NCBI GenBank assembly: GCA_900618425.1
Contig: UZAN01046734.1
Span: 2,817-20,387 of the forward strand
Direction of reading: 5' to 3'
DNA length: 17,571 bases
From: Echinostoma caproni
Lineage: Eukaryota > Platyhelminthes > Trematoda > Plagiorchiida > Echinostomatidae
In this document: positions 1-9,063 of the stretch, piece by piece
Layout of the letters: the number at the start of each line of letters is the position of its first letter
Numbering within the stretch: the first letter of the stretch is position 1
Notes under the pieces: generated by a model
Database searches by the model: none
What the model saw: only the letters and a program-made list of their open reading frames with translations
Told to the model about the DNA's origin: nothing
Program-made: the position numbers and the translations under genes

Positions 1-420
1 CGTGCTCTCAATCAGCTGTCTACGCATATTAAATAGGTCAAATTCTATCATAAGAATACCATTTATGGACATTTATATAATTACATGGGGTCAAGCAGAA
101 GGCACTGGGTGTTTGAGTCATTACCGAAATCATTTGGGTATGGGTGAAAGAGGAGGAGGGGAATGTTAGCATAGAAACAGTTACGTAATGGAAAACGATT
201 AGCAATGGTGGAAAGAGAATTAGACATGGTTACGTAATACGAAAAAGATACAACCAGAAATGAATTCGAATAGACGCAGGAGTAAAAAAAATTGTTCAAT
301 TAAGTAGGTCAAAGAGAGTTACGTAATAGGAAAATGAGAAGAGCGAAGTGTCAACGATGATGTAAGAGAACGGTTGAAACGGTAGGAAGGAAAGGAGAGG
401 GGAATTACCATGGTAATAAC
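1..420. other. gene-free flank with TTACGTAA motifs
   Basis: No convincing coding sequence is visible. The open frame on the minus strand at 81-299 has no recognisable domain. The stretch holds the three TTACGTAA motifs listed separately and a perfect 14-bp palindrome ATTACCATGGTAAT at 404-417. The sequence is purine-rich on the plus strand between about 140 and 400. Confidence 0.5.
180..338 (+). repeat. three copies of a TTACGTAA-containing unit
   Basis: GTTACGTAAT occurs at 180-189, 229-238 and 318-327. The similarity goes beyond the palindrome: each copy continues as one or two variable bases followed by GAAAA, so the shared unit is about 16-18 bp. TTACGTAA is the consensus half-site pair for PAR/C/EBP-type bZIP factors (known), so the cluster could be a regulatory site. 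It could equally be a decayed tandem repeat. A fourth TTACGTAA lies alone near 1,879. Function is inference. Confidence 0.5.
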
Positions 421-1194
421 AACTGCATCACCAAGGCCTTTTGCACGCATAGGTCATACTCGTTTGTTTCCCATTGCGTATGCACCTCCTATTCGACAAG
501 ATTCCAACCCACTTTAGAACTCAGTCTGCCTACATTAGCCCTGATTATCCTTTCTGCACATTCCAGACCAAACACATTACATCAATGAGCATGAAAAACA
601 GTGTATGCACAAAAGTTTTTGCGATGAGCTCTGTTACTCTCGTAACCACATGTGTTGGTTGCGCTGGCGTTTTCACAGTTTTCTCTTACGGTCTTCATAA
701 TGAACAGCATACGGTGTGTAGTCGTTTAGTTGTGACCGTCGTTGGTCCGCCGCGGTGAAGTGAAGATTCCTTGCGCGATAATTGATTACGCATCTGGCAC
801 CATCAACTCTGATTATTTTTCTTCTTTTTCACATTCTTCATTTTGTCGTACTTTCGATCAAGTGATGCTGTGCACTTGACCTCTAGGCACGTGCTTTGTG
901 CCACGGGTCTGTCAGCATTGAGTTCAGTATCAAGTTTTGATGTGAAAATACTTTACTGTACCACCGTGACCGAGAAGAAACCAACACCCACTAAACGCAC
1001 AATCTTGCATAATCAATAAATGTTCACTGAAATTCGATGCCCTGATTCCCATCCGCACAAGCGCTTCTGTTTTTTTTGTTTCCCTTTCAATCCGGGTTCG
1101 TTTGGATCTCGCAAATTGTTTGTGTCCGGTTCTTGCTTCCGGCTACGTTTCCGAATTGCGTGCGCAAGCAGCCAATGTGTTCAGGTACCTGCAA
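421..1194. other. no recognisable feature
   Basis: Nothing supportable was found here on either strand. The plus-strand open frame at 474-758 shows no domain, no signal peptide followed by a plausible mature protein, and no splice context. It is treated as chance. Confidence 0.5.
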
Positions 1195-1224
1195 CAACAA
1201 CAATTATGACTCATTGTGGTCTCT

Positions 1225-1260
1225 CACGCGCACACAGCGCGCGCGCGCCCGAGTGCGCAC
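1225..1260. repeat. alternating purine-pyrimidine GC-rich tract
   Basis: The tract contains CACGCGCACACA, then a GCGCGCGCGCGC run, then GTGCGCAC. Long alternating CG/CA runs are the known sequence type most prone to adopt Z-DNA. It lies about 65 bp before the (CA)n array at 1325. Confidence 0.6.
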
Positions 1261-1323
1261 CTGGTTGACCAAGGGGTTGACATCAGTCGCAAAGGGACTG
1301 AGTCTACTTTCTGGAGCACTTAT

Positions 1324-1324
<1 letters not shown>

Positions 1325-1353
<29 letters not shown>
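1325..1353 (+). repeat. (CA)n microsatellite
   Basis: An uninterrupted CA dinucleotide array of about 14 units, flanked by TATG and GTATTTG. Open frames through it encode Thr-His or Cys-Val runs and are artefacts of the repeat. Confidence 0.95.
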
Positions 1354-1355
<2 letters not shown>

Positions 1356-1498
1356 ATTTGTTCTGGTGGAAAAACACACGGAACGTGCAAATCTTGCTTG
1401 CTTGCCCGCCTTTGTCGACGAGGCTTTGTTTTGCGGCCACAGCTAGCGTGCATCTGTGTCACTAGTGCCTGTCTCCACTAGATAGTATGCAATAATAC

Positions 1499-1504
1499 TT
1501 TATT
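1499..1504 (-). promoter_or_regulatory. possible poly(A) signal AATAAA
   Basis: AATAAA on the minus strand lies about 120 bp downstream of the stop codon of the candidate exon at 1624-1863. The spacing fits a 3' UTR. The hexamer is common by chance in AT-rich DNA, so the support is only positional. Confidence 0.3.
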
Positions 1505-1623
1505 GACGAAGTACCATAGTTGATCATTGATTTTCTGGATGAACTGTTGCAACTAACCATGGCGGGGCTCATCTAGTTTCATTGATTATTCCAGGACAAA
1601 CGCCTGGAGAAATTTATCAACCA

Positions 1624-1863
1624 TCAGATGAGCCAGTCAGCTTGCGAAATTCCTTTGATATAATCTCTGATCTGGAAATACCATTTTTTCAATGTTTCAT
1701 CCAAAGGTACTGAATTCATCACTCGATACACTTTCTTAACTAATTTCATCATGTTCAAAGGCTTGTATTGTGGACCTATTCTGTCATAACTATCTGTACG
1801 CAACACAAATTCAACACTTTCCGTTTTGAATCCCCTCCTCCACGTGGCAAAAGGGATTATCAT
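1624..1863 (-). CDS. candidate terminal exon, unidentified protein
   Basis: An open frame of 79 codons on the minus strand. Its composition looks protein-like rather than random: from about residue 24 it is rich in Lys, Tyr, Leu and Met, with likely amphipathic helices such as MMKLVKKVYRVMN and LKKWYFQIRDYIKG, and it ends SQADWLI. I do not recognise the family. No upstream exon could be linked. A plausible acceptor is the TTTGTGTTGCGTACAG within the frame, so the true coding part may begin after it rather than at the first Met. An AATAAA lies about 120 bp past the stop, as expected for a last exon. It could also be a fragment of a repeat-encoded protein. The start given is only the first Met of the frame. 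Confidence 0.3.
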   Translation of the reverse strand: MIIPFATWRRGFKTESVEFVLRTDSYDRIGPQYKPLNMMKLVKKVYRVMNSVPLDETLKKWYFQIRDYIKGISQADWLI

Positions 1864-1879
1864 TACTTTGTTTTATTTT

Positions 1880-2864
1880 ACGTAAACCATATATGATTAG
1901 GAAGTTTTTCATACACATACAATACCACTACGTCCGTTGGTCAGGAAAACAATTCAAATGCATTAAAAAAATTCGTTCTTCGCAACCTGTTCAGAACACG
2001 CAAACACACTCGTAGATCGGACAATGAGGGAGAACGCGATGGTGTCCGTTCGTGTTTGTGAACCAGAGCGGGGATCAAATCAGCGCAACAAAACTGAACT
2101 TTCGGAGTTTGCCGTCTAAACAAACAAATTTAACCATTTATGTGTTCTGGAATTAATGACTACAGTGTACATCCAAAACGAAAATAGTTCGTTCTTCATT
2201 TAAATAGAATATCATCATAAAAAGGGGAAAGCAAAGTGTGTGTATTTTTTCACACAAACGGTACCATTAAAATGTTAGAGTAACGAAAGGTTAATTGGCC
2301 ACGTGGTGTATCGCTTCAGTTTTGGGTTAACTTTTGTGTTGGTGCTCAACTTATCACATCCTCAAAACAAGGCACGTTTCACTGTAAGCGAAGAAGTAAC
2401 TGAAACAGCTGAACATGATCACCACTTGCTCAACCGTCCCGTCATTGTTTACGTGCGTCTTATTCGTTTATACTGTTCACTCCAAAACTTCTTTTCATCC
2501 CGTTCAGTATCCCAATCCACCCATCCCCTGTTCTTGTTATTACTGTAGCGGCGTTGGCCCCTTGCTTGTCCGCAAGCCGGTGCATGGATGTATATACACC
2601 TCAAGCCACTTGCTTATAATCTGAAACAAACAGCGTGCTCTGGAACGCATTCATAATCAACACACTCGGATGGAATGGACCGATAAAACTACAAGTCTTT
2701 CTGCTAAACCAGAAAGTTTGTCTGACTTTAATCTCGACTAGCACGCCCAGGGCGTGCGGTGAATCCAATATGCCCTAGAACCAGGTTTTGTATTAGCCGA
2801 AACGCATATTTACACTCGCTATTGCCTATCGCTTTAGTCCAGGTACGTATCCATCAGCAAAAAA
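1880..2864. other. no recognisable gene
   Basis: AT-rich sequence with short open frames on both strands (for example 2303-2548 plus and 1941-2123 minus). None shows a domain, conserved motif or convincing splice sites. No RNA gene was seen. Confidence 0.5.
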
Positions 2865-2899
2865 CCACCACCACCACCACCATCACCACCACCACCACT

Positions 2900-2930
<31 letters not shown>

Positions 2931-2931
2931 T
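2865..2931 (+). repeat. (CCA)n/(TCA)n microsatellite
   Basis: A CCA trinucleotide array with occasional TCA and CTA interruptions turns into a pure TCA array at its right end. Open frames through it give poly-Thr/Ile (plus) or Asp/Gly runs (minus), which are repeat artefacts. Confidence 0.95.
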
Positions 2932-2940
2932 ATGTACCTC

Positions 2941-2974
2941 GTGTGTGGGTGTGTGGGTGTGGGTGTGTGCGGTG

Positions 2975-3005
<31 letters not shown>
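2941..3005 (+). repeat. degenerate GTGTGGGT then (GT)n array
   Basis: The left part repeats GTGTGGGT-like units; the right part is an uninterrupted GT array to 3005. It begins only about 10 bp after the TCA array, giving a compound microsatellite in which strand composition switches from C-rich to G-rich. Confidence 0.9.
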
Positions 3006-3006
<1 letters not shown>

Positions 3007-3112
3007 ATAAGCTCATCAGATCACTGTGCTGGAGACGGTCACATGAAATGCAAGCACTCCAACGGCCAGGATGAGCCTGTTCGCGATCGAAGCAAGGTAA
3101 ACAAGTCCTTGC

Positions 3113-3127
3113 GAGAGAGAGAGAGAG
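3113..3127 (+). repeat. short (GA)n tract
   Basis: About seven GA units in a row, about 110 bp to the right of the GT array. It is short and of the usual microsatellite kind. Confidence 0.85.
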
Positions 3128-3689
3128 TGAACGTGTCTGATCATGGTGCCTCAATGGTTTTGTTATTATTTGCTTGGGTCAGTCAGCTGAAATCCCAGGC
3201 CAACTATATCCCTTTAGGATACGAAATTGGCGAATACTTCATTTGCACTCATTGAAATCAGGTATAATTGTACTCGGACCTCTCGTTGAACTTGTCAGGA
3301 TACGTACGCAAGAGAACATTCAATGTGGAGTATATCAAACCAAACCCGGGGACCCGAAAGGTCACGTGACTGTTTGATTAAAAGCTGCTTCACTTGAAGC
3401 GGTCTGAAGGAGAGTAGTGAATATTTTGGTAACCAGGATAGTTTTATTCAGTTTTATTCATTTTATTATTTGTGCATAAACCTCATAACTCGACCAAGGC
3501 TAGTACGAGTGCAGATTTGGTGTTCACACTTTACTAATGAGCACTACAAGTCACTACAATAAATTCATCGGGCAAAGTGTCTTTCGTTCTTCCTGCCAAC
3601 TAACCCATTCGGGTTTTCACTGGCTCGAGACACTATTGATGATCTTGGAAGTGGGTTTCACTCCTCGGGCTATCGTCAATTACCCGCCA
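3128..3689. other. no recognisable gene
   Basis: No coding domain is seen. A small perfect duplication of the 10-mer AGTTTTATTC occurs near 3440-3460. The segment next to 3690 may include more of the SINE 3' end, but the similarity with copy 2 at 10,455 fades by about 3690. Confidence 0.4.
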
Positions 3690-3870
3690 GTTATATGCAG
3701 TTACATGCGATGGAAATCTTTGTGATGACCGACAAAGTGCAGTGGACTGCTTTCGTCTTGTTTGGAACTCGTCAGCAGTGCGTATTTTTGTGTCCCTGTC
3801 AGGACTCGAAACCGCAAACGTTCGGTTTGGGACTTCAAACCCTTACCCTGAGCTACACGGTGGACGAGCA
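3690..3870 (-). mobile_element. tRNA-headed SINE with hammerhead, copy 1
   Basis: Read on the minus strand, the element starts with a tRNA-like pol III promoter. The A box TAGCTCAGGGTAAGG is at 3841-3855 and the B box-like GGTTTCGAGTCCTG at 3800-3813, with a GGTTTG...CAAACC anticodon-stem-like hairpin between them. It continues into a hammerhead core (listed separately) and then a short unique tail. The part from about 3711 to 3818 is by eye 85-90% identical to 10,471-10,581 in the same orientation, showing a dispersed repeat family. The arrangement (tRNA-like promoter followed by a hammerhead) is that of the Sm-alpha elements of schistosomes. Element ends are approximate and no target duplication was found. 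Confidence 0.7.
3739..3781 (-). ncRNA. hammerhead ribozyme, copy 1
   Basis: In minus-strand order: stem I 5' strand GCACTG (3776-3781), core CTGACGA (3769-3775), stem II region GTTCCAAACAAGAC (3755-3768), core GAAA, then GCAGTC with the GTC cleavage triplet at 3745-3747, and stem I 3' strand CACTGC (3739-3744). The core matches the known CUGANGA...GAAA...GUC consensus, position 7 being free. The helices are weakened: stem I has one C-C mismatch, stem II one wobble and one mismatch, and stem III looks two bases shorter than in copy 2. Self-cleavage is therefore doubtful. Confidence 0.65.
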
Positions 3871-4059
3871 TCACCTTGTGCGAATGCCTCAATCAATTTA
3901 GACGGCAAAGAACCATTTCTACAAGAACACATCGCACGTTCAATTTTTTCTTCCGCAGCAGTTGTCAAGATGCGACACATTCGACACATTCGGAAAATCG
4001 GTGCACCGTAATACAGACTGCGATTTCTGCTCCAAATAACTTGTCTGATTCGCTAAGGC

Positions 4060-4240
4060 ATGTGAGCAACGATCGAACACAATGTGGTCCCATTTCACTT
4101 GTATCCCACCCAACGTGGCTATCGTATTCAGTTGTACATTCAATCAACTTTACTCTCCAAACCCCAACCCCAACCCCCCTCTCCCTGTTCTCATTTGACT
4201 TCTATAAGTGGTATCACACAGGTGCATTTGGACTGGAAAT
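4060..4240 (+). repeat. left arm of a long imperfect palindrome
   Basis: The best-matching block is 4188-4231. It aligns with the reverse complement of 4309-4353: both contain CTCATTTGAC, then TATAAGTG, then GGTGCATT, at roughly 80% identity by eye with a few small gaps. Weaker matches extend outward: TATTCAGTT near 4125 against 4395-4404, a GTCCCA..CTTG..TGTAT block near 4087-4103 against 4435-4454, and CAACGAT near 4068. A C-rich tract CCCCAACCCCAACCCCCC lies at 4161-4178. A 209-codon open frame on the plus strand (3876-4505) crosses the structure and has no recognisable domain. Confidence 0.6.
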
Positions 4241-4274
4241 GATCAATAGAAAGGTCGACAAGGTAAAAACAACA

Positions 4275-4510
4275 TTTCTCAATCACTTCACTGAATGTGT
4301 TGCCGGTACCAATGCACCTATCTGTAGTATCACTTATAAAGGTCAAATGAGGACGCAGCGGTGTGTGTGGGGTGGGGTAGGAGGTGGGCGGGTAACTGAA
4401 TATACACCAAAGAACACTAGGCATGTTCATTTCGATACAGGGGAAGTGGGACAAAGGCAATCGTTGTCTATCTGCATGGACCAAGACTACCTGGTGAAAA
4501 TGTGAACCAC
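4275..4510 (-). repeat. right arm of a long imperfect palindrome
   Basis: This is the inverted partner of the 4060-4240 arm. The centre falls near the GGTCGAC at 4253-4259, with little spacer. The arm carries a G-rich tract at 4368-4391 with the runs GGGG T GGGG, then GGG C GGG, opposite the C-rich tract of the left arm. The structure could be a MITE-like fold-back element or two inverted copies of one repeat; no terminal target duplication was found. Confidence 0.55.
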
Positions 4511-4539
4511 AATCAAAAGCAGTGTTGTCCATGTTGTTT

Positions 4540-5805
4540 ACCTATCGTACTTATCTACTCAAAACTGTTGTAACCACACTCCATTCACGGATGAGACATT
4601 CGCTGATGCCCTATTTTTAGTTGGATTGTACGGTTCTCACTATTTACACAAAGTGCTCCCTCCTCCTGCGAATCCAGGACATCGAGATACAGTTTCCTTT
4701 GAACTTTACGTTTCTGATTGTGACGTACTGTTGTCAAGAGGATATTCGTTCAAACACGACTTGTATGAGAGTTAGGAATATTTGTTTTGCGTTTGATTCA
4801 TTTGAAGTTAAGCACTGGTATCTTCCTCCTTATTTATTTACTTATATCGTTTCGCTGGTCTGAAGGAAAAGATGGCTTATTTAAAGAACACCGCTCCCAA
4901 TTTCACACACACAAGTGATGTAGAGAGGATTTGTATATGTGAGCCTTCAACAAAAACCGTTAGTTTTTGGAGTCGTTTCTCGTTCTCGGTGTTCTCCGAT
5001 TTAGATATCTTGTAACCCAGATTATCTTGATTTGCATTTCAGAGAGGTATCCTGCTAAAAGCCAACACTGAAGAATCACAGGGAAAACTAATTGCTAGTA
5101 CGATGTGGGTCTGCAGCATCCGCAACTCAGGGAATCTGACAACAGGTCCGATTGTTGCTGGTTTTATATCTAACTGCATATGACTGTGAAAAACGTCCCA
5201 GAAGCACTTGACCACTTTTTCTCTCCCTGCCATTCATCAGGCTTGCGCATCCGGCACTCCCTTGTCAGATTATCTTTAGGCTTGTACTCCCGTTGTAGAT
5301 CGACCCGCAATACCATCATTTGCATTTCAGGGAGTCAATTCAAGGCTTTTACAAACTATTACTACCACTTATGAAAATTCTTTGTGGATTTGAGCTAACT
5401 GTGGACATTGTGATCAATTCACAACGGGATCGCAAATATAGGAATAAACTAACGAAAGGGTACAGATTAGGCAAACCTAATGAGTTGTAAAGACTAGGAA
5501 ATCGGTCATCTACAGTAGGAAATTTTGCGCAATCATATACAAATTAAAATAAAATAGATCGAGAACTATTGGAAGTAGTAATAATGGTAGCGGTGGTATT
5601 TAACATCCAAATATTTGGTTACCAAGATAAAACAGACCGTCAGCGGAACCTCGAATGAAGAGTTTTCTCATGGTATGGTGTTGTATTATATTCAAGCTTT
5701 AGCGAGTTATACATACAAGCTTTCAGTCAAAAAAGTAGACCATCGTTAAAATTCAGGTAAAAACAGGGGGAAAAAGTGGAATGTGAAAACGTACAAAGGT
5801 ATGAG
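4540..5805. other. no recognisable gene; possible LINE 3' flank
   Basis: No domain is seen in the short frames at 4621-4863 (plus), 5039-5233 (minus) or 5180-5374 (plus). Two polypyrimidine-like ends, each TTTGCATTTCAG, occur near 5032 and 5320 and look like splice acceptors, but no exon could be supported after them. The part immediately left of 5806 would be the 3' untranslated region of the minus-strand LINE remnant; its end is not visible. Confidence 0.4.
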
Positions 5806-7083
5806 TTAATTACCAAATGCATTAGAAAGCTCAGAACGAACACTTTCCTTGTCAGTCAGTATCCGGGCAAGATAGGGTACCAAAGAGTTTCTGTATGCGG
5901 ATATGCGAGACGGGATAAGTTTGTACTTGGAACGGGTGCAGGGGTGGGATTTGCATGCACACAAGTCACTGTGTAGAGGATGGGTGCAATCAGATAGGAT
6001 ATTGTCGGCTAACTTCAAGCACGCATCAATATGGGCATTACACATATTGCCAATCAGAACAGATAACGGAACTTGGGAGACTTGGCTGATTACCAACTTG
6101 AAATCCGCCTTCAACAAACCAGGGAAAATTACAGGAGAGCAATAAAGGGGTATAGGGAGGACACATTGTTGAACGAAGGTGTTTATCATCGATGAGTCAG
6201 AACAGAATTGGCGCAGTCTTCTGATCTGAAAAGAAAGCCTTTTCAACCTGCGAGCAATACTTTGGGTATGTAAGGACCAGTGAAGGTTACTTTCAAGTGT
6301 GACACCTAAGTACTTCACATGGCTGACCCTGCTCATCGGCTTTCCATGAATCTGGACATTGTCGGAGGGAGATGGGGTACGGTTTAGAGTAAAAATACAT
6401 TCAAGGTATTTTTCAGGATTAAGATTAAGACCTGAAGAAGTGGAATATGAAACGAGGTGGGATAGGTTTGTATTATATTCAACCAGTTCCGATTGGTTAG
6501 ATATGGAAACAGAAATGGCGATATCATCAGCATACTTAAAATGTCGAACAGGGGGAGTAACAGGTAAGTCACTAATATAAGTCGAAAAAAGGTAAGGTGA
6601 TAGGACAGCATCATGCAGTACACCCGAGCTATTGAGTGACGCGGTTGACTATCTTCGCCCCCACTTAACATACTGATATCTTTGTGAAAAGTAATTTGCA
6701 AGCCATTCAAGAAGAGAAGCCGGACAGCCATAAGATTGAAGATTGTTAAGTAAAAGACAACGGGACACCCAGTCGAAAGCGGAGGAGTAGTCAATAAATG
6801 AACAATGCACATATTTAGCCTTCTCGTTAAGGGACTTGAAGATGAAGTGAACCAGAGAAGAAACGGCATCTAATGTAGAGCGGTTATGTTTGTATGTAAG
6901 AGATAACTGAAGACGATGCAGATCTGATCGCTCCATCAAATTCAAACCAGTGGAGGTGAGGGCAATTGGTCTGAAACGCTTCGCTATTGGGACCTTTGAC
7001 GTTCCTTTTGGAACGGGAGTAATTCTCACTGGGCGCCAGCAGTCTGGAATAGTTCGGAGTTCGAGTGAAACATTGGATATCAT
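5806..7083 (-). pseudogene. CR1/Jockey-group LINE reverse transcriptase, 5'-truncated
   Basis: A non-LTR retrotransposon reverse transcriptase would copy the element RNA at a nicked chromosomal site. One reading frame runs from 7083 to the TAA at 5806 with a single TAG at 6649-6651. In order: the early RT block with WRPVRITPVPKG and RFRPIALTS; motif A FIDYSSAFD with its catalytic Asp; a degraded version of the usual GVPQG turn, here GVLHD; motif C FKYADDIA with both catalytic Asp; LNPEKYLECIF and VKYLGVTL; then the thumb-like C-terminal part ending at 5806. Nothing RT-like is found upstream of 7083: that frame meets TAG at once, and no endonuclease domain is seen, so the 5' half is absent. 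The clade call rests on general RT motif order and is not certain. The stop and the damaged GVPQG box indicate an inactive copy. Confidence 0.85.
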
Positions 7084-9063
7084 CTAATTAAGATCTGCGA
7101 GATCTCTGACATGTTATTCGAGGTGAGATTCGCAGGCCCCCGTGAAGCAGACGTCGATTGGTGGATAATCCCCCGGTTTGAACACAACCGCCTACAACAT
7201 CTATTATCCGAATGACGGATGTTTGTGTGGTGATCCAACGATCCGTACGTGACAACGCCAGCGAAGAAGTGATACAATACAGTTTTATAACGATCAGTGA
7301 GAAACCGGTGTTTCAGGATCTTTCAAAATCCACATGGTTCAAGCAGGAATCGTGTTTTAAGAAGAACATGATTGAAGAACACGATTGGTCAGTACTAATT
7401 CAGCCAATAATAATCTTTTGTACGCATTGTCTAATCACATTCAATTCTTTCAATAGACTAACCACTGCTTTTGTGACCTTATTCCGACGTCTCAGTATCG
7501 GGAAGCTTCAAAAGTTAATTACCAGTACGATTTTGATTACGTCTGCTATTCCTGATCCCCTTATTATTACAGTTGAAAGTCATTATAATATTCCGATTGG
7601 CCCAGTTTGGAAAGGTTTTCGACACAGTTCTATAGGTGGTTAAAAGTCACCGTTCAATGAATGACTACAGACAATTTTTCATTTGACTAAAACCTGCCTA
7701 TACAGGAGACCGCGAAACTATCCATATCAGTTTACATGTTTCTGGTCCGTCCGCGAATTTGTTCTACTAATTTGTTTGTTAGCGGATGACTGACTGTTGG
7801 CCACCTGTAAAAACAACTGTTTGACCTGCTGTGAGACTTTTGAATTCTCAGTTGAGGTATGATCAGAAAATAACATAAGATTAGCAACAAACTGTGGGAT
7901 TGTGATTTCCGTTATTAGTGTCTGTGCTTGCCACGCGGTGAAGCGACGCAACAGAGACTGATATATATTTCTTTTCGATAGTTATGCAGGTATTCAGGGG
8001 CTCATTATTCAACGGATTAAGCCGAGTGGATTTGCAATCTTAAAACTCTTGAAAAACCGCACCGTCAAACAGGAAATTAGGCTGATGTCTACGCTTTCGG
8101 ACGAGTGTCCCCCTTTAATTGATATTTGAGACCTGAAGCATACGACTCTAATCAGTCGATAGTCACAAAAGAAGAGTTGCAATTATTTGGAATAGAGTTC
8201 AATTTGAAAATTCACAGGCATACTGCAAGATGAAACATTTCGAACGGTCTCGATCACGTTAATTAATTGTGCTTGTCACATCTCTTCACGATAAGCGGTA
8301 TTTTTCTTACATTGTTTTGCTGTGTATTGTATTATATTTCCAAATTATACACAATCCTTCAATCGAACGGAGCCCACCGTTGTAATACTGGTGAAATAAA
8401 GAAAGGAGACAAAACAGCAACACTGTCCCGCAGATTGAATTGCAGAGCTTAGAACTAGTTTTCACGTAGCGAGTCAAGGTGTATGCAAGCGACTGGCCTA
8501 TCCGTTACATCGTGATTGGAGAAACAAATTTTTGAACATTGATGGAGTTGTTTTGATTGATTTCGGATGTTTGTTTTCGTTCTGCAACACAAATGGAATA
8601 GTGCAGGTTGTTTTTACGCAACCGCGTTTCGTGAACCGAGCCTTGTTTGGCGCCATCTGTGGTTCACATGAAGAACCAACAGGATTTACGGACATACGTG
8701 GAGAGAGGGAAGTTACTGAACATTTGTCATTATTTAATCGCCTTGATCAGCATCATTTGATGTCCGTCGTTTCATGTGCATATATCTATTTCACAGTGAT
8801 GTTCGAAAGCAAGTGATACCGGATGTTTGGTATATCAATGGCATGGATTGCATGATCGATTAAATCAAAATAGAACTGAATGGATTATTGTGGTAATCAG
8901 AATAGTATTGAATATCGGAATACGAGAACCAGTACTGTAATGCTCAGAACTGGATTGGCCCCAACCCGAACTGCGGGTACCAATGAAATACACGAGGAAT
9001 CGGCAGCAGAAAATGCTTATATTTATTGATAGAATTAGAGCATGTTTTACAGAAGGTAATAGG
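7084..9063. other. no recognisable gene
   Basis: Several short open frames are present (7212-7643 plus, 7727-7951 minus, 8498-8695 minus, 8532-8816 plus) without any domain I recognise. A small hairpin with arms AATCGTGTT and AACACGATT sits at 7348-7356 and 7378-7386. The 8498-8816 segment is open on both strands, which could mean an old repeat, but I cannot assign it. Confidence 0.4.

Noticed and set aside
1621..1649. Hammerhead-like string CAGATGAG...GCGAAA on the plus strand
   Set aside because: The second core base is A where T is essential, stem II would be about two base pairs, and no stem I or GTC triplet pairs around it.
2759..3255. Open frames rich in Thr/Ile, Cys/Val, Asp/Gly or His/Thr
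   Set aside because: They are translations of the CCA/TCA and GT microsatellites.
4161..4178. Telomere-like CCCCAACCCCAA run
   Set aside because: It is only two to three units long, internal, and not the TTAGGG type used by flatworms; better read as the C-rich part of the palindrome arm.
3876..4505. Longest open frame in the window (209 codons, plus strand)
   Set aside because: It runs across the imperfect palindrome, shows no domain or coherent composition, and contains low-complexity Pro/Thr and Gly-rich runs from the C-rich and G-rich tracts.
3420..5630. Similar strings ATATTTTGGTAACCAGGATA and ATATTTGGTTACCAAGATA near 3,424 and 5,608
   Set aside because: The similarity is about 20 bp with several differences and does not extend to either side, so chance is likely.
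7348..7386. 9-bp inverted repeat AATCGTGTT/AACACGATT
   Set aside because: Short arms and a 21-base spacer; such pairs are expected by chance in a window this size.
7212..7643. 143-codon plus-strand open frame
   Set aside because: No domain, no splice context and AT-rich composition with Ile/Thr/Ser excess as in random AT-rich sequence.
8498..8816. Overlapping frames on both strands
   Set aside because: The minus-strand peptide looked vaguely like a repeat-encoded sequence but I could not tie it to any family, so it is not listed as a gene.
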